Source: Spirosoma oryzae
Lineage (GTDB): Bacteria; Bacteroidota; Bacteroidia; Cytophagales; Spirosomataceae
DNA length: 64,000 nucleotides
NCBI RefSeq assembly: GCF_003002825.1
Contig: NZ_PVTE01000005.1
Span: 186,001 to 250,000, forward strand
Direction: 5' to 3'
Shown: positions 42,354 to 49,634 of the stretch, piece by piece
How positions within the stretch are numbered: the first letter of the stretch is position 1
How the letters are laid out: each line of letters starts with the position of its first letter
Made by a program: the position numbers and the translations under genes
Notes under the pieces: model-generated
What the model was told of the DNA's origin: nothing
The model's input: only the letters and a program-made list of their open reading frames with translations
The model's database searches: none

Positions 42354-42667
42354 CCCCTAGCGGGCAGGGCTGTTAAGTTCTAGTCCATCTACCCCCCAGC
42401 CCCCTAAAGGCTAACCTTGTAGGGGTTTTGAGCCTTCAAAACCGAGCACTTCGCAAAGGAGCTTTTTTACCCCTAAATCCCCTGAAGGGCGGTCGGCCGC
42501 TGCCGGACTTTTTCTAAGTGCGAGTAAAGTCCCCTTCAGGGGATTTAGGGGTAAAAAAGCCTGTCCATAAAGCCAGTTAAGTACAGGACGTGAAACCCCT
42601 ACAAGATTAGCCCTAAAGGGGGAGTGGTTTCTTTGTGGAATACTCCCCCTTTAGGGGGTTGGGGGGT
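42354..42667. repeat. Nested G/C-rich palindrome array downstream of the enolase-superfamily gene
   Basis: Several palindromes lie inside one another. The innermost has perfect 29-base arms (42461-42489 and 42532-42560) containing ACCCCTAAATCCCCTGAAGG. Outside it, GGCTAACCTTGTAGGGGTT (from 42410) pairs with AACCCCTACAAGATTAGCC (to 42613) with one mismatch, and CCCCCTAAAGG pairs with the CCTTTAGGGGG near 42645. The left flank carries GGGCAGGGCTGTTAAGTTCT (42362-42381), shared with 43968-43987. The spacer has GGTCGGCCGCTGCCGG, similar to 44174-44188. Non-coding. Confidence 0.8.
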
Positions 42668-42709
42668 GAAAGGGCGGAACACTTGACGAAGTTTGTAAAG
42701 AAGAAAAGA

Positions 42710-43912
42710 TCAGGTCGTTTTCAGCAGCTTCATACCGAAGCCCGGTGTTGTTGGCGGTACGAATTTTCCGTCGACAATGCGGTAGTCGCCGAAGTCGATG
42801 TCGTCGCTGGTGCAGGGAACCCCCTCGATCGTGACGGTATTGCCCAGACCGGCTGTTAGCTGAACCGTGTAGTATGATTTGGTTAGCTCGCCAAACGCGT
42901 GGGGCGATGCCTGAATGCCCATACGCTGTAGTTGTGGCATCAGTTTACGCCAGGGCGTGAACCCGTAGCCCATGATGTCGGAGATGTGGACGTCGATAAG
43001 CTTTTGCCGGGCGAGCTCCGTGAGCAGTGTTTGATCGGGTTCGTATTCGCCATCGGCCAGTAACGTTTTGACCTGGTTTGCCTTCATCCAGTCGCGTAGT
43101 TTGCGGTAGTCGGCTACGGTTTCGGCAAACGGTTCTTCAAGCCAGAACAGGGGAATGCCGTCGATGCCTTTCAGGTACGCAATCATGGTGTCGACCGTAA
43201 AGCCGTCGTTGCCGTCGACCAGGATCTCGCAGTCGGGGAAGGTTTTGGCGACGAGCTTCGTCACCTCCACGTCACGTTGCACACCAGCGTCGCGCGGCAT
43301 CCACATATTCCCCCGCCCGATCTTGAGTTTAAACTGCCGGTAGCCGAGTTTGTAGTCGTGCGCGCAGTTGGCGAGCAGTTGATCCATCCCCTTCGCCATC
43401 GTGTCGACCTTCCCGGCTTTGGGCTCCAGTTCATCGAAGTAAATCATACCGCTGTAGCATTTGGTCAACGTCGGTTTGGACTTGCCCAGTAATTGGTAGA
43501 CCGGCTGTTTCAGGATTACCCCGGCCAGATCGTGCAGCGGAACGTCGACTGCCAGCGCCTGCGGGTCGGTGACACCTACGGTAGTCTGGAACAGCTCACC
43601 GACGCGCTTTCCTTTCAGGTACGCCATGCGCGCATCATCGCGCCGGCCGTTGGGTTGCCCCCAGCCTTTGGCCCCCTGATCGGTCGTCAGCATACAGACG
43701 GTGATTTTGGGGCCGTGACCGTGAATGTCGCGCCGGGCATTTTTACCAACGAAGCGAGGCCATGTCAGTTGCACGTCGGTGTAGCTGATGTCGGCGATGC
43801 GGTGCTTCATCAGTTCGTCAGCCCCCGCGCTGGCGTAGGCTGACAGCGTGTCGAGCGCAAGGACGGATGCGGTAGCCCCCATCAGGTTCTGGAGAAAGCG
43901 TCGGCGTTGCAT
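42710..43912 (-). CDS. Enolase-superfamily (mandelate racemase/muconate-lactonizing-like) enzyme
   Basis: 400 residues. The start QRRRFLQNLMGATASVLALD has a twin-arginine-like signal. The MR/MLE barrel follows: metal ligands in CEILVDGNDGF (Asp), WLEEPFAE (Glu) and LLADGEYEPD (third acidic), a lysine in FKLKIGRGN (KxK motif), and a C-terminal GIQASPHAFGE with the histidine typical of acid-sugar dehydratases. Such enzymes dehydrate aldonates (for example galactonate, arabinonate, rhamnonate); the exact sugar acid is unknown. It is flanked on both sides by nested palindromes (42354-42667, 43958-44132), which makes its place in the PUL look like an inserted cassette. Confidence 0.82.
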   Translation of the reverse strand: MQRRRFLQNLMGATASVLALDTLSAYASAGADELMKHRIADISYTDVQLTWPRFVGKNARRDIHGHGPKITVCMLTTDQGAKGWGQPNGRRDDARMAYLKGKRVGELFQTTVGVTDPQALAVDVPLHDLAGVILKQPVYQLLGKSKPTLTKCYSGMIYFDELEPKAGKVDTMAKGMDQLLANCAHDYKLGYRQFKLKIGRGNMWMPRDAGVQRDVEVTKLVAKTFPDCEILVDGNDGFTVDTMIAYLKGIDGIPLFWLEEPFAETVADYRKLRDWMKANQVKTLLADGEYEPDQTLLTELARQKLIDVHISDIMGYGFTPWRKLMPQLQRMGIQASPHAFGELTKSYYTVQLTAGLGNTVTIEGVPCTSDDIDFGDYRIVDGKFVPPTTPGFGMKLLKTT

Positions 43913-43957
43913 AGCGTTTGTTTTTACCCGTTTTTGTCCTGCGTACTTTACCCGCGG

Positions 43958-44132
43958 CCCCCTTTAGGGCAGGGCTGTTAAGTTCTTGATTTAATGCTGG
44001 TATTGGCCAAATTTCCTTCGGCTAACCCCCCCCCAGCCCCCTAAAGGGGGAGCATTCTGCGGATGAACGGCTCCCCCTTTAGGGAGCTGGGGGGGGGCTA
44101 CCCAGAACTTAACGGCCCTGCCCTGAAGGGGG
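43958..44132. repeat. Nested G/C-rich palindrome array upstream of the enolase-superfamily gene
   Basis: Outer arms 43958-43987 and 44103-44132 (CCCCCTTTAGGGCAGGGCTG with TTAAGTTCT) pair with three mismatches. An inner palindrome 44021-44053 / 44069-44101 (TAACCCCCCCCCAG, CCCTAAAGGGGGAGC) is nearly perfect. Additional CCTTCAGGGCAGGG occurs at 44158-44171 and GGTCGGCCGCAGCCGGG at 44174-44190. Same building blocks as 42354-42667. Confidence 0.8.
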
Positions 44133-44210
44133 AGGAGTTTGTGTGCTAATTTCACCACCTTCAGGGCAGGGATGGTCGGCCGCAGCCGGGTAAAGCATGC
44201 GTAGAAACCG

Positions 44211-46166
44211 TTACTTGTCGAACAGGGGTGCGTGGATCTGCCGGAGGGTCTCGACCGGAATCTTGATCACCTCGCGGTCGTACGTCAGCAGGCCGTTGAC
44301 CTCGCCTTCCACGTCGGTCGTCTGCGTGTAGACAGCGGCTGAGAGCGCCCGATTTTTATAGTAGTCGGCGATTTTGGCGTACTTCGTCCGGTACGCCTTC
44401 TCGACTTCGGCAGCTGAGTGGTAGGTCTGATAACCCCAGTTGCGCATCTCGGGATTCCAGAGGTGCCCCTGAATGGGCCAGCCAATGCCACCAAACTCGC
44501 CGATGACCACCACCCGGTCGGATTTGGGCGCGGGAAAACGGGGCTCGGGTTCGTAGGTGTGGATGTCGAAAAAATCGCCCGCGTTCCGATCGTTCCAGCC
44601 GCTTACCGCGTTGACCGTCCGGCTCGGGTCGAGGCCTTTCACCCAGGCTGACAGTCGTGGGTTGTCGTACTGTCCCCAGCCTTCGTTGTGCACGACCCAC
44701 GTGACAATGCTGGGGTGATTGTGCAACTGATTCATCATCCGGCGCAGCTCCAGCTCAAACTGCTCGACGCCCTTCGACCGGCGAATGGGTTCGAACTGAT
44801 CACCGGGCGACTCGTTCTGGCCTTCCAGAAAACCCGACGGCATGTCCTGCCAGACGAGGATACCCAGTTTATCGCAGAGGTAGTAGTACCGATCGGGCTC
44901 GACCTTGATGTGCTTCCGCAGCATGTTGAACCCCGACTTTTTCAGGAAATCAATCTCGAACGCCATGGCTTCGTCGGAGGGGGGCGTCAGCAAACCGCCC
45001 GGCCACCAGCCCTGATCGAGTGGGCCGTTCTGAAACACGAATTTGTTGTTCAGCAGCAGCACCGGCTGATTCCCTGTCGAACCCGTCGGGTTGGGGCCCA
45101 TGGCTATTTTGCGCATGGCGAAGTAGCTGGTTACGGCATCGGCTGCGGTACCGGTGACAGTGGCTTTCGCGTAGGCCGCCCGTTCGGCGTCGTTTCGGCG
45201 GGGGCGCTTGTCATTGGCCGTTCCGGCAAACGGATCGTTGACCGTGACGAGTTCAGCGCGGAAATTGTACAGAAACGGGCTATCAGGCGACCAGAGTTTT
45301 GGATTCTGGATGGGCAGGTAGGCAACGCGGTCCGCCCGGGTTATCGTCGTCGCTACGGTTTGATTGCCGTCCATCGCCGTCAGACGAATGGCTGTGGTTG
45401 GGCCGGTCACGGGCTTGTCGAGCAGCACTTCGACCCGCACCCGGCCCGAATCGACTTCCGGTGTCAGGCGGATCTCGTCGATATGGTGGGCCTTCGGGAC
45501 CGGCTCCATCCAGACGGTCTGCCAGATGCCCGACACGGGCGTGTACCAGATGCTGTTGGGGTTGAGTAACTGTTTGCCGCGCGGCTGTTCGCCCGTCGAT
45601 GTGGGGTCGGTAACGCCGAGAAGAAGCTGGTTCTGCCCGTCTTTCAGGTAGTCGGTAATGTCGAAGCTGAAGGCGTCGCTGCCGCCGGTGTGCGAACCGA
45701 CTAGCCCGCCGTTGATCCACAGGCTGCATTCGTAATCGACGGCCCCAAAGTGCAGCAGTACCCGCTGCCCGTTCCAGTCGCGGGGCACTGTTATGCTGCG
45801 CCGGTACCAGAGCCGCTGATCGGGCGTAAGCGGTTTGGTCACCTTCGAGAGCGTCGACTCGACGGCGAAGGGTACCAGTATTTGTCCCCGGTCCGGCGCT
45901 CCGCTGAATTGCGTTGGGGCGGGGGCTGTTTTGGGCGTGATGGCATAGTCCCACATGCCGTTGAGGTTCTGCCATTGCTGCCGCATCAGTTGCGGGCGGG
46001 GGTACTCGCGCCAGGCGTTGTCGGCGGTCACCTGTTTCTCCCAGCGGCTCATAATCGGGGCCGGCCGAACGGCTGGCGTAGCTGGCGACTGGGCAAAGCC
46101 GAACGACGTCAGCAGGCCATTCAGTGCGAGTAGCGTGCCGGTTCGTTGCAAAGTAATGTTTCGCAT
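44211..46166 (-). CDS. Secreted GH2-family glycoside hydrolase
   Basis: 651 residues with signal peptide (TLLALNGLLTSFGFAQ). Domain order: sugar-binding jelly roll (YPRPQLMRQQWQNLNGMWDY, WYRRSITVPRDW, GSHTGGSDAFSFDITDYL), immunoglobulin-like middle domain, and TIM barrel with FLKKSGFNMLRKHIKVEPDR. Acid/base Glu495 lies in VVHNEGWGQYD and nucleophile Glu557 in VIGEFGGIGWP. GH2 covers beta-galactosidases, beta-mannosidases and beta-glucuronidases; the compact form with TQTTDVEGEVNGLL is common in Bacteroidetes PULs and often called beta-galactosidase-like. Substrate not determined by sequence. Confidence 0.93.
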   Translation of the reverse strand: MRNITLQRTGTLLALNGLLTSFGFAQSPATPAVRPAPIMSRWEKQVTADNAWREYPRPQLMRQQWQNLNGMWDYAITPKTAPAPTQFSGAPDRGQILVPFAVESTLSKVTKPLTPDQRLWYRRSITVPRDWNGQRVLLHFGAVDYECSLWINGGLVGSHTGGSDAFSFDITDYLKDGQNQLLLGVTDPTSTGEQPRGKQLLNPNSIWYTPVSGIWQTVWMEPVPKAHHIDEIRLTPEVDSGRVRVEVLLDKPVTGPTTAIRLTAMDGNQTVATTITRADRVAYLPIQNPKLWSPDSPFLYNFRAELVTVNDPFAGTANDKRPRRNDAERAAYAKATVTGTAADAVTSYFAMRKIAMGPNPTGSTGNQPVLLLNNKFVFQNGPLDQGWWPGGLLTPPSDEAMAFEIDFLKKSGFNMLRKHIKVEPDRYYYLCDKLGILVWQDMPSGFLEGQNESPGDQFEPIRRSKGVEQFELELRRMMNQLHNHPSIVTWVVHNEGWGQYDNPRLSAWVKGLDPSRTVNAVSGWNDRNAGDFFDIHTYEPEPRFPAPKSDRVVVIGEFGGIGWPIQGHLWNPEMRNWGYQTYHSAAEVEKAYRTKYAKIADYYKNRALSAAVYTQTTDVEGEVNGLLTYDREVIKIPVETLRQIHAPLFDK

Positions 46167-46203
46167 AGGGGTAAGTTCAGGGTAGGAATTTCGTAGAAAC
46201 AGA

Positions 46204-46251
46204 CTGCCCCGATCAACTACGTTTCACTCGGTACGTAATCAGTCGGGGCAG
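46204..46251 (-). terminator. Hairpin between DUF4965 and GH2 genes
   Basis: CTGCCCCGA pairs with TCGGGGCAG, extended after a three-base bulge by ACTACGT/ACGTAAT. There is only a weak T-rich tail on the minus strand (TCTGTTTCT), so it may attenuate rather than end transcription inside the PUL. Confidence 0.5.
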
Positions 46252-46260
46252 CCAGGTTCG

Positions 46261-48762
46261 TTACTGTTTTGGATGCTTCTCAAGGTAATCGGCCAGCATC
46301 TTGATGTAGTAGCCGCCGACCACCGACCGGGCCTGGAAACCGACCTGCTTGGCGTCTACGGTTTCGTGCCAGTCGCTGAGCGGGACCCGCGTGGGGGTTT
46401 CGTTGGCGTATTTCCAGATGGGACCGATGAAGGCGTTGAAATCCTTGTCCGAATCGGCCATCGTCGCCGTCCACATAATCCAGTCCGACTTGGTGTAGGT
46501 CTTGCGGCTGTCGAGGGGCAGGCCATATGGTTCCTGCTTGGTCAGGTAGAAGTCGATTTCTTTCTTCACCACTTCTTTCGGGAACACGTCCAGATTCAGC
46601 AGCTTGTCCCAGACGATGTTGTATTTCTGACTCCAGCTACCCGGCTTCTTGTCGAAGGTCAGCGCGTAGTGGTCGCCTTCCGCATCCATCTGCATCCACT
46701 TGCGGGCCAGATCGCGGGCCAGCGTCAGGTGCTCGTCGGCCGTTTTCTGATCGCCCAGCAGCGCGGCCATCTGTCCGTAGCAGGCAATGCCCATAATGGC
46801 TTTGGCCGACAGGTTGGCGTTGCGGGCCAGGTGTCCGGCAAAGTCGTCGGTGCAAAGCTGATTGGCGGGGTCGAAACCGTCGCGTTTGAGGAAACCCACC
46901 CACTTGGTCAGCGTTGGCCAGTGTTGTTTGGCGAAATCGGGCTTCCCGTCCATCCGCACGGCCGCAGCGGTCAGAATCATCATGTTGCCGGCTTCCTCGA
47001 CGGGCATGTCTTCGCCGTAGGTCTGCCCGTTGGCGAGCGGGTAGGTGCCTACGTCATGCGCGGGGAAGTCTTTTTTCCACCGCCCCGATTCGCTGTAGTC
47101 GAAGATGAAGCGCAGCAGCCCCTTCGCCAGTTCATTGTTGTACAGCAGAAACATCGGTGCCGATGGATAAGTCACGTCGACGGTACCGATCGAACCGTTG
47201 GAGAAATTCTCTTTCGAGAAAAATAGTACGTCGCCCGTTGGCCCGGCGACGATTTTGTGCGCCGAGATGGCTTGTCGGTAGGCCAGCACGCAGAGGTCGG
47301 CATATTGCTTACCCCCCGACTTTTCTGCGTCTGCGCGAAGTTGTTTGTCGAAATCCGCGCTCTTTTTGCGCAGCCGGGCGTAGTCGTTTTCGGCGGTTTG
47401 CAGCAGTTGTGGCATGGTCGTTTTGTTGTCGCGACGCCACCACGCCCGCAGGTTTTTGCCGAAGTACTGCACTGAATACAGATCGTCGTAGCCCAGCAGC
47501 AAATGCTTCTCGACCACGTCTTTACCGACCTTGCCCAGCGGCATGCTGATTGCCAGCCCGTAGGTTTGCCCCGTACCCAGCGAGATTTTACCGGCCGGTA
47601 CGTGACCCGCCTGAATGAACCGCGCTTTCATTGACTCGATCGGGCCGGGCGACAGTTGCGCGCCTTCCGCCGTGGGAGCCGCCAGATACGCGTAGCCCCA
47701 GTCGATGCGGACGTTGTCGCCTTTTTTCTGTAGCAACGGCTGCTGCTTTGTCCCGACGTTGAGCCACGTCAGCCCCGCCGTCGTGCCCGCATCGCCGACC
47801 ACTTCCTGACCGCCGGTATTGGTAGCCATAGTACCCGCTTCGCCGAAATAAACCTGTACGTCGTGGGTTTTCCCGTCGCGCGATTTTACGTCGAAGGTTA
47901 CGTACGTAACGGGCCGAGCAACGACTTCCAGTTCATCGAGCAACAGGGGCGACAGGAAGTTGAGGTGCAGGTCGACGGGGCCGGCGGTGAACGCGTAGTC
48001 CGTCTGGGTTGCCGTCACCGTTACGTCGGTCTGCTGCGCCGTGGCTATGCCTTTCGTCACGACCGGGCTGACGATGCCGACGTCGACAAACGAACCACCG
48101 ATGGGGCTGACGCAGTGAATGGCCAGCACGTTACGGCCTTTCCGCAGGGCTTTCTTCGCTTCTGCCGACAACGGCTCCTGCCGGTATTCACCCGCGCAGC
48201 AGGTTTTCGTCAGGATCAGCGTGCCGTTTAGATAGACCGTGAGATCGTCGTCATAACTGGCCGACAGCAGCAGTTTGTCGGGGTCGAGCTTGCCGTCGTA
48301 CGTGAATTCGCGCCGGATGTGAATACCGTTCGGGTCGGTTTTGCTGCTCAGCCAGCGTGTGCGCGATTCTGCATTGTCACCAAACGGACCCTGTCCGGTT
48401 TTCCAGCCCTTGGCGTTATAGTCGGGTTTTTCCCAGCCGGGCTCGGGTTTGGTCAGCGTGTATTGGGCGGTGTACGGAGCCGATTCGCCCGTGGGCAGCA
48501 GGTTGGTGTAGGTCGTCGGAACGGCACCCAGGAATTGGTACGCCTTGCCGTCGACCCGGATAACGCCTTCCATCGACTGCGGCTTGCCGGTCCAGTGGCG
48601 GGTGGGTGAATCGGTGAGTTTGTCGGTCGTACTCCAGACGCTGAAATACGGGTCGTGGGTGACGAGCGGGTAAGCGGGCGGACGCAATTCCTGCGCCTGC
48701 GCCGTCAGGGTAGTCAGGGCCGCCAGCAACGTGGCTGTGCGGAGAAAAGAACAGTTTTGCAT
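46261..48762 (-). CDS. Secreted glutaminase-A-like protein (DUF5127/DUF4965/DUF1793)
   Basis: 833 residues from ATG 48762, chosen for its signal peptide (SFLRTATLLAALTTLTAQAQ); an ATG at 48810 is 16 codons upstream. Domain order matches the GtaA family: an N-terminal beta domain with LRPPAYPLVTHDPYFSVWST, an inserted jelly-roll-like stretch (HIRREFTYDGKLDPDKLLLS), DUF5127 (GPVDLHLNFLSPLLLDELEV), DUF4965 (KQYADLCVLAYRQAISAHKI, SNGSIGTVDVTYPSAPMFLL), and DUF1793 helical domain (EDMPVEEAGNMMILTAAAVR, WSQKYNIVWDKLLNLDVFPK). The alpha/alpha toroid resembles glycosidases, and PUL members are probably carbohydrate-active and not true glutaminases (inference). Confidence 0.85.
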   Translation of the reverse strand: MQNCSFLRTATLLAALTTLTAQAQELRPPAYPLVTHDPYFSVWSTTDKLTDSPTRHWTGKPQSMEGVIRVDGKAYQFLGAVPTTYTNLLPTGESAPYTAQYTLTKPEPGWEKPDYNAKGWKTGQGPFGDNAESRTRWLSSKTDPNGIHIRREFTYDGKLDPDKLLLSASYDDDLTVYLNGTLILTKTCCAGEYRQEPLSAEAKKALRKGRNVLAIHCVSPIGGSFVDVGIVSPVVTKGIATAQQTDVTVTATQTDYAFTAGPVDLHLNFLSPLLLDELEVVARPVTYVTFDVKSRDGKTHDVQVYFGEAGTMATNTGGQEVVGDAGTTAGLTWLNVGTKQQPLLQKKGDNVRIDWGYAYLAAPTAEGAQLSPGPIESMKARFIQAGHVPAGKISLGTGQTYGLAISMPLGKVGKDVVEKHLLLGYDDLYSVQYFGKNLRAWWRRDNKTTMPQLLQTAENDYARLRKKSADFDKQLRADAEKSGGKQYADLCVLAYRQAISAHKIVAGPTGDVLFFSKENFSNGSIGTVDVTYPSAPMFLLYNNELAKGLLRFIFDYSESGRWKKDFPAHDVGTYPLANGQTYGEDMPVEEAGNMMILTAAAVRMDGKPDFAKQHWPTLTKWVGFLKRDGFDPANQLCTDDFAGHLARNANLSAKAIMGIACYGQMAALLGDQKTADEHLTLARDLARKWMQMDAEGDHYALTFDKKPGSWSQKYNIVWDKLLNLDVFPKEVVKKEIDFYLTKQEPYGLPLDSRKTYTKSDWIMWTATMADSDKDFNAFIGPIWKYANETPTRVPLSDWHETVDAKQVGFQARSVVGGYYIKMLADYLEKHPKQ

Positions 48763-48845
48763 TGATAGGTTGGTAAATAAGCAAACGAACGATGCCACTA
48801 TAGAGAGCAAACCGACAGGCGGCTATACTCACAAACGGGCATCCG

Positions 48846-49538
48846 TCAGGGCTGAACCTTCTGAACGGGTGAGAAGATCAGGTCTTCGACGCCCGCGATT
48901 TTTACACCGATGCGGGCGTAGGCATAGGTCTGTCCCGTGATGGCGGGCATGCTGGCCGAGAGTGAGACGGCGCTCAGGTCTTTGATCGCCGAACCCGCCA
49001 GATCGACCGAACTCAGGCTGGTCCGGCTGTCGACAAACTGCGTCTTGCTCAGGTACAGTGACACCCGCTCGATAGCCCGTGCATTGGTGCCGGTGATGAT
49101 CTGCTCCAGCTTACAGGTTGCCGACACGGTACCGTTGCTGAGTGAAAATGCCGGTGTACGGACCATGTAGTAAGGCAGCACGTCGATGTCGAGCGTCTGA
49201 TCGCCCGTCAGATTCACCGTCGTTGTGTCGGAGTTGTCCCGCCGGACGGACTGGAACGGTCCTTGCGCCGTCGGGATGACGAGCTTGTAGGTTGCTTTGA
49301 ACAACTGGGCCGAATACGAGCCGTCCTGCGCGACCGTAACCGTAATCGGGATACGCTTCTGCCAGCCGGGTTCCCACAGTTCAAAGGTGACGTTGTTATA
49401 CTCCACATTGATGGGTTCGCCCTGGTAGACGAGCCGCCCCTGCAACCGCGATTCCGGCGCCGGATAGTTGTCGTACGCGCAGGAGAAGAGCGAGATCGTA
49501 GCGAAGAGACAGAGTGATACAATGGATAGGAATTTCAT
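48846..49538 (-). CDS. DUF3823 lipoprotein, SusD-associated
   Basis: 230 residues from ATG 49538. Lipoprotein signal ending ATISLFSCAYDNY. The first domain (about 30-120: SRLQGRLVYQGEPINVEYNN, VTFELWEPGWQKRIPI, QDGSYSAQLFKATYKLVIP) matches the DUF3823 beta-sandwich, found almost always right after SusD genes. A second domain carries VSATCKLEQIITGTNARAIE and YAYARIGVKIAGVEDLIFSP. It is likely a surface glycan-binding accessory protein, comparable to SusE/F. It is separated from susD by a stutter palindrome. Confidence 0.85.
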   Translation of the reverse strand: MKFLSIVSLCLFATISLFSCAYDNYPAPESRLQGRLVYQGEPINVEYNNVTFELWEPGWQKRIPITVTVAQDGSYSAQLFKATYKLVIPTAQGPFQSVRRDNSDTTTVNLTGDQTLDIDVLPYYMVRTPAFSLSNGTVSATCKLEQIITGTNARAIERVSLYLSKTQFVDSRTSLSSVDLAGSAIKDLSAVSLSASMPAITGQTYAYARIGVKIAGVEDLIFSPVQKVQP

Positions 49539-49548
49539 GGCTGCCGTG

Positions 49549-49634
49549 TTGAGATATTGAGTGGTTGAATGATTGAGTGATTGAATTTTTTGCGCCAGCC
49601 CATTCAATCATTCCATCACTCAATCATTCTATTA
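49549..49634. repeat. Stutter palindrome, GATTGAATG-word group, copy 5
   Basis: Left arm 49549-49588 (TTGAATGATTGAGTGATTG words), apex TTGCGCCAGCC (49590-49600) with GCGCCAGC, right arm 49601-49634 (CATTCCATCACTCAATCATT). The right end overlaps the SusD stop codon. The apex octamer is on the plus strand, as in copies 3 and 4, even though the genes here run on the minus strand. Confidence 0.8.
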
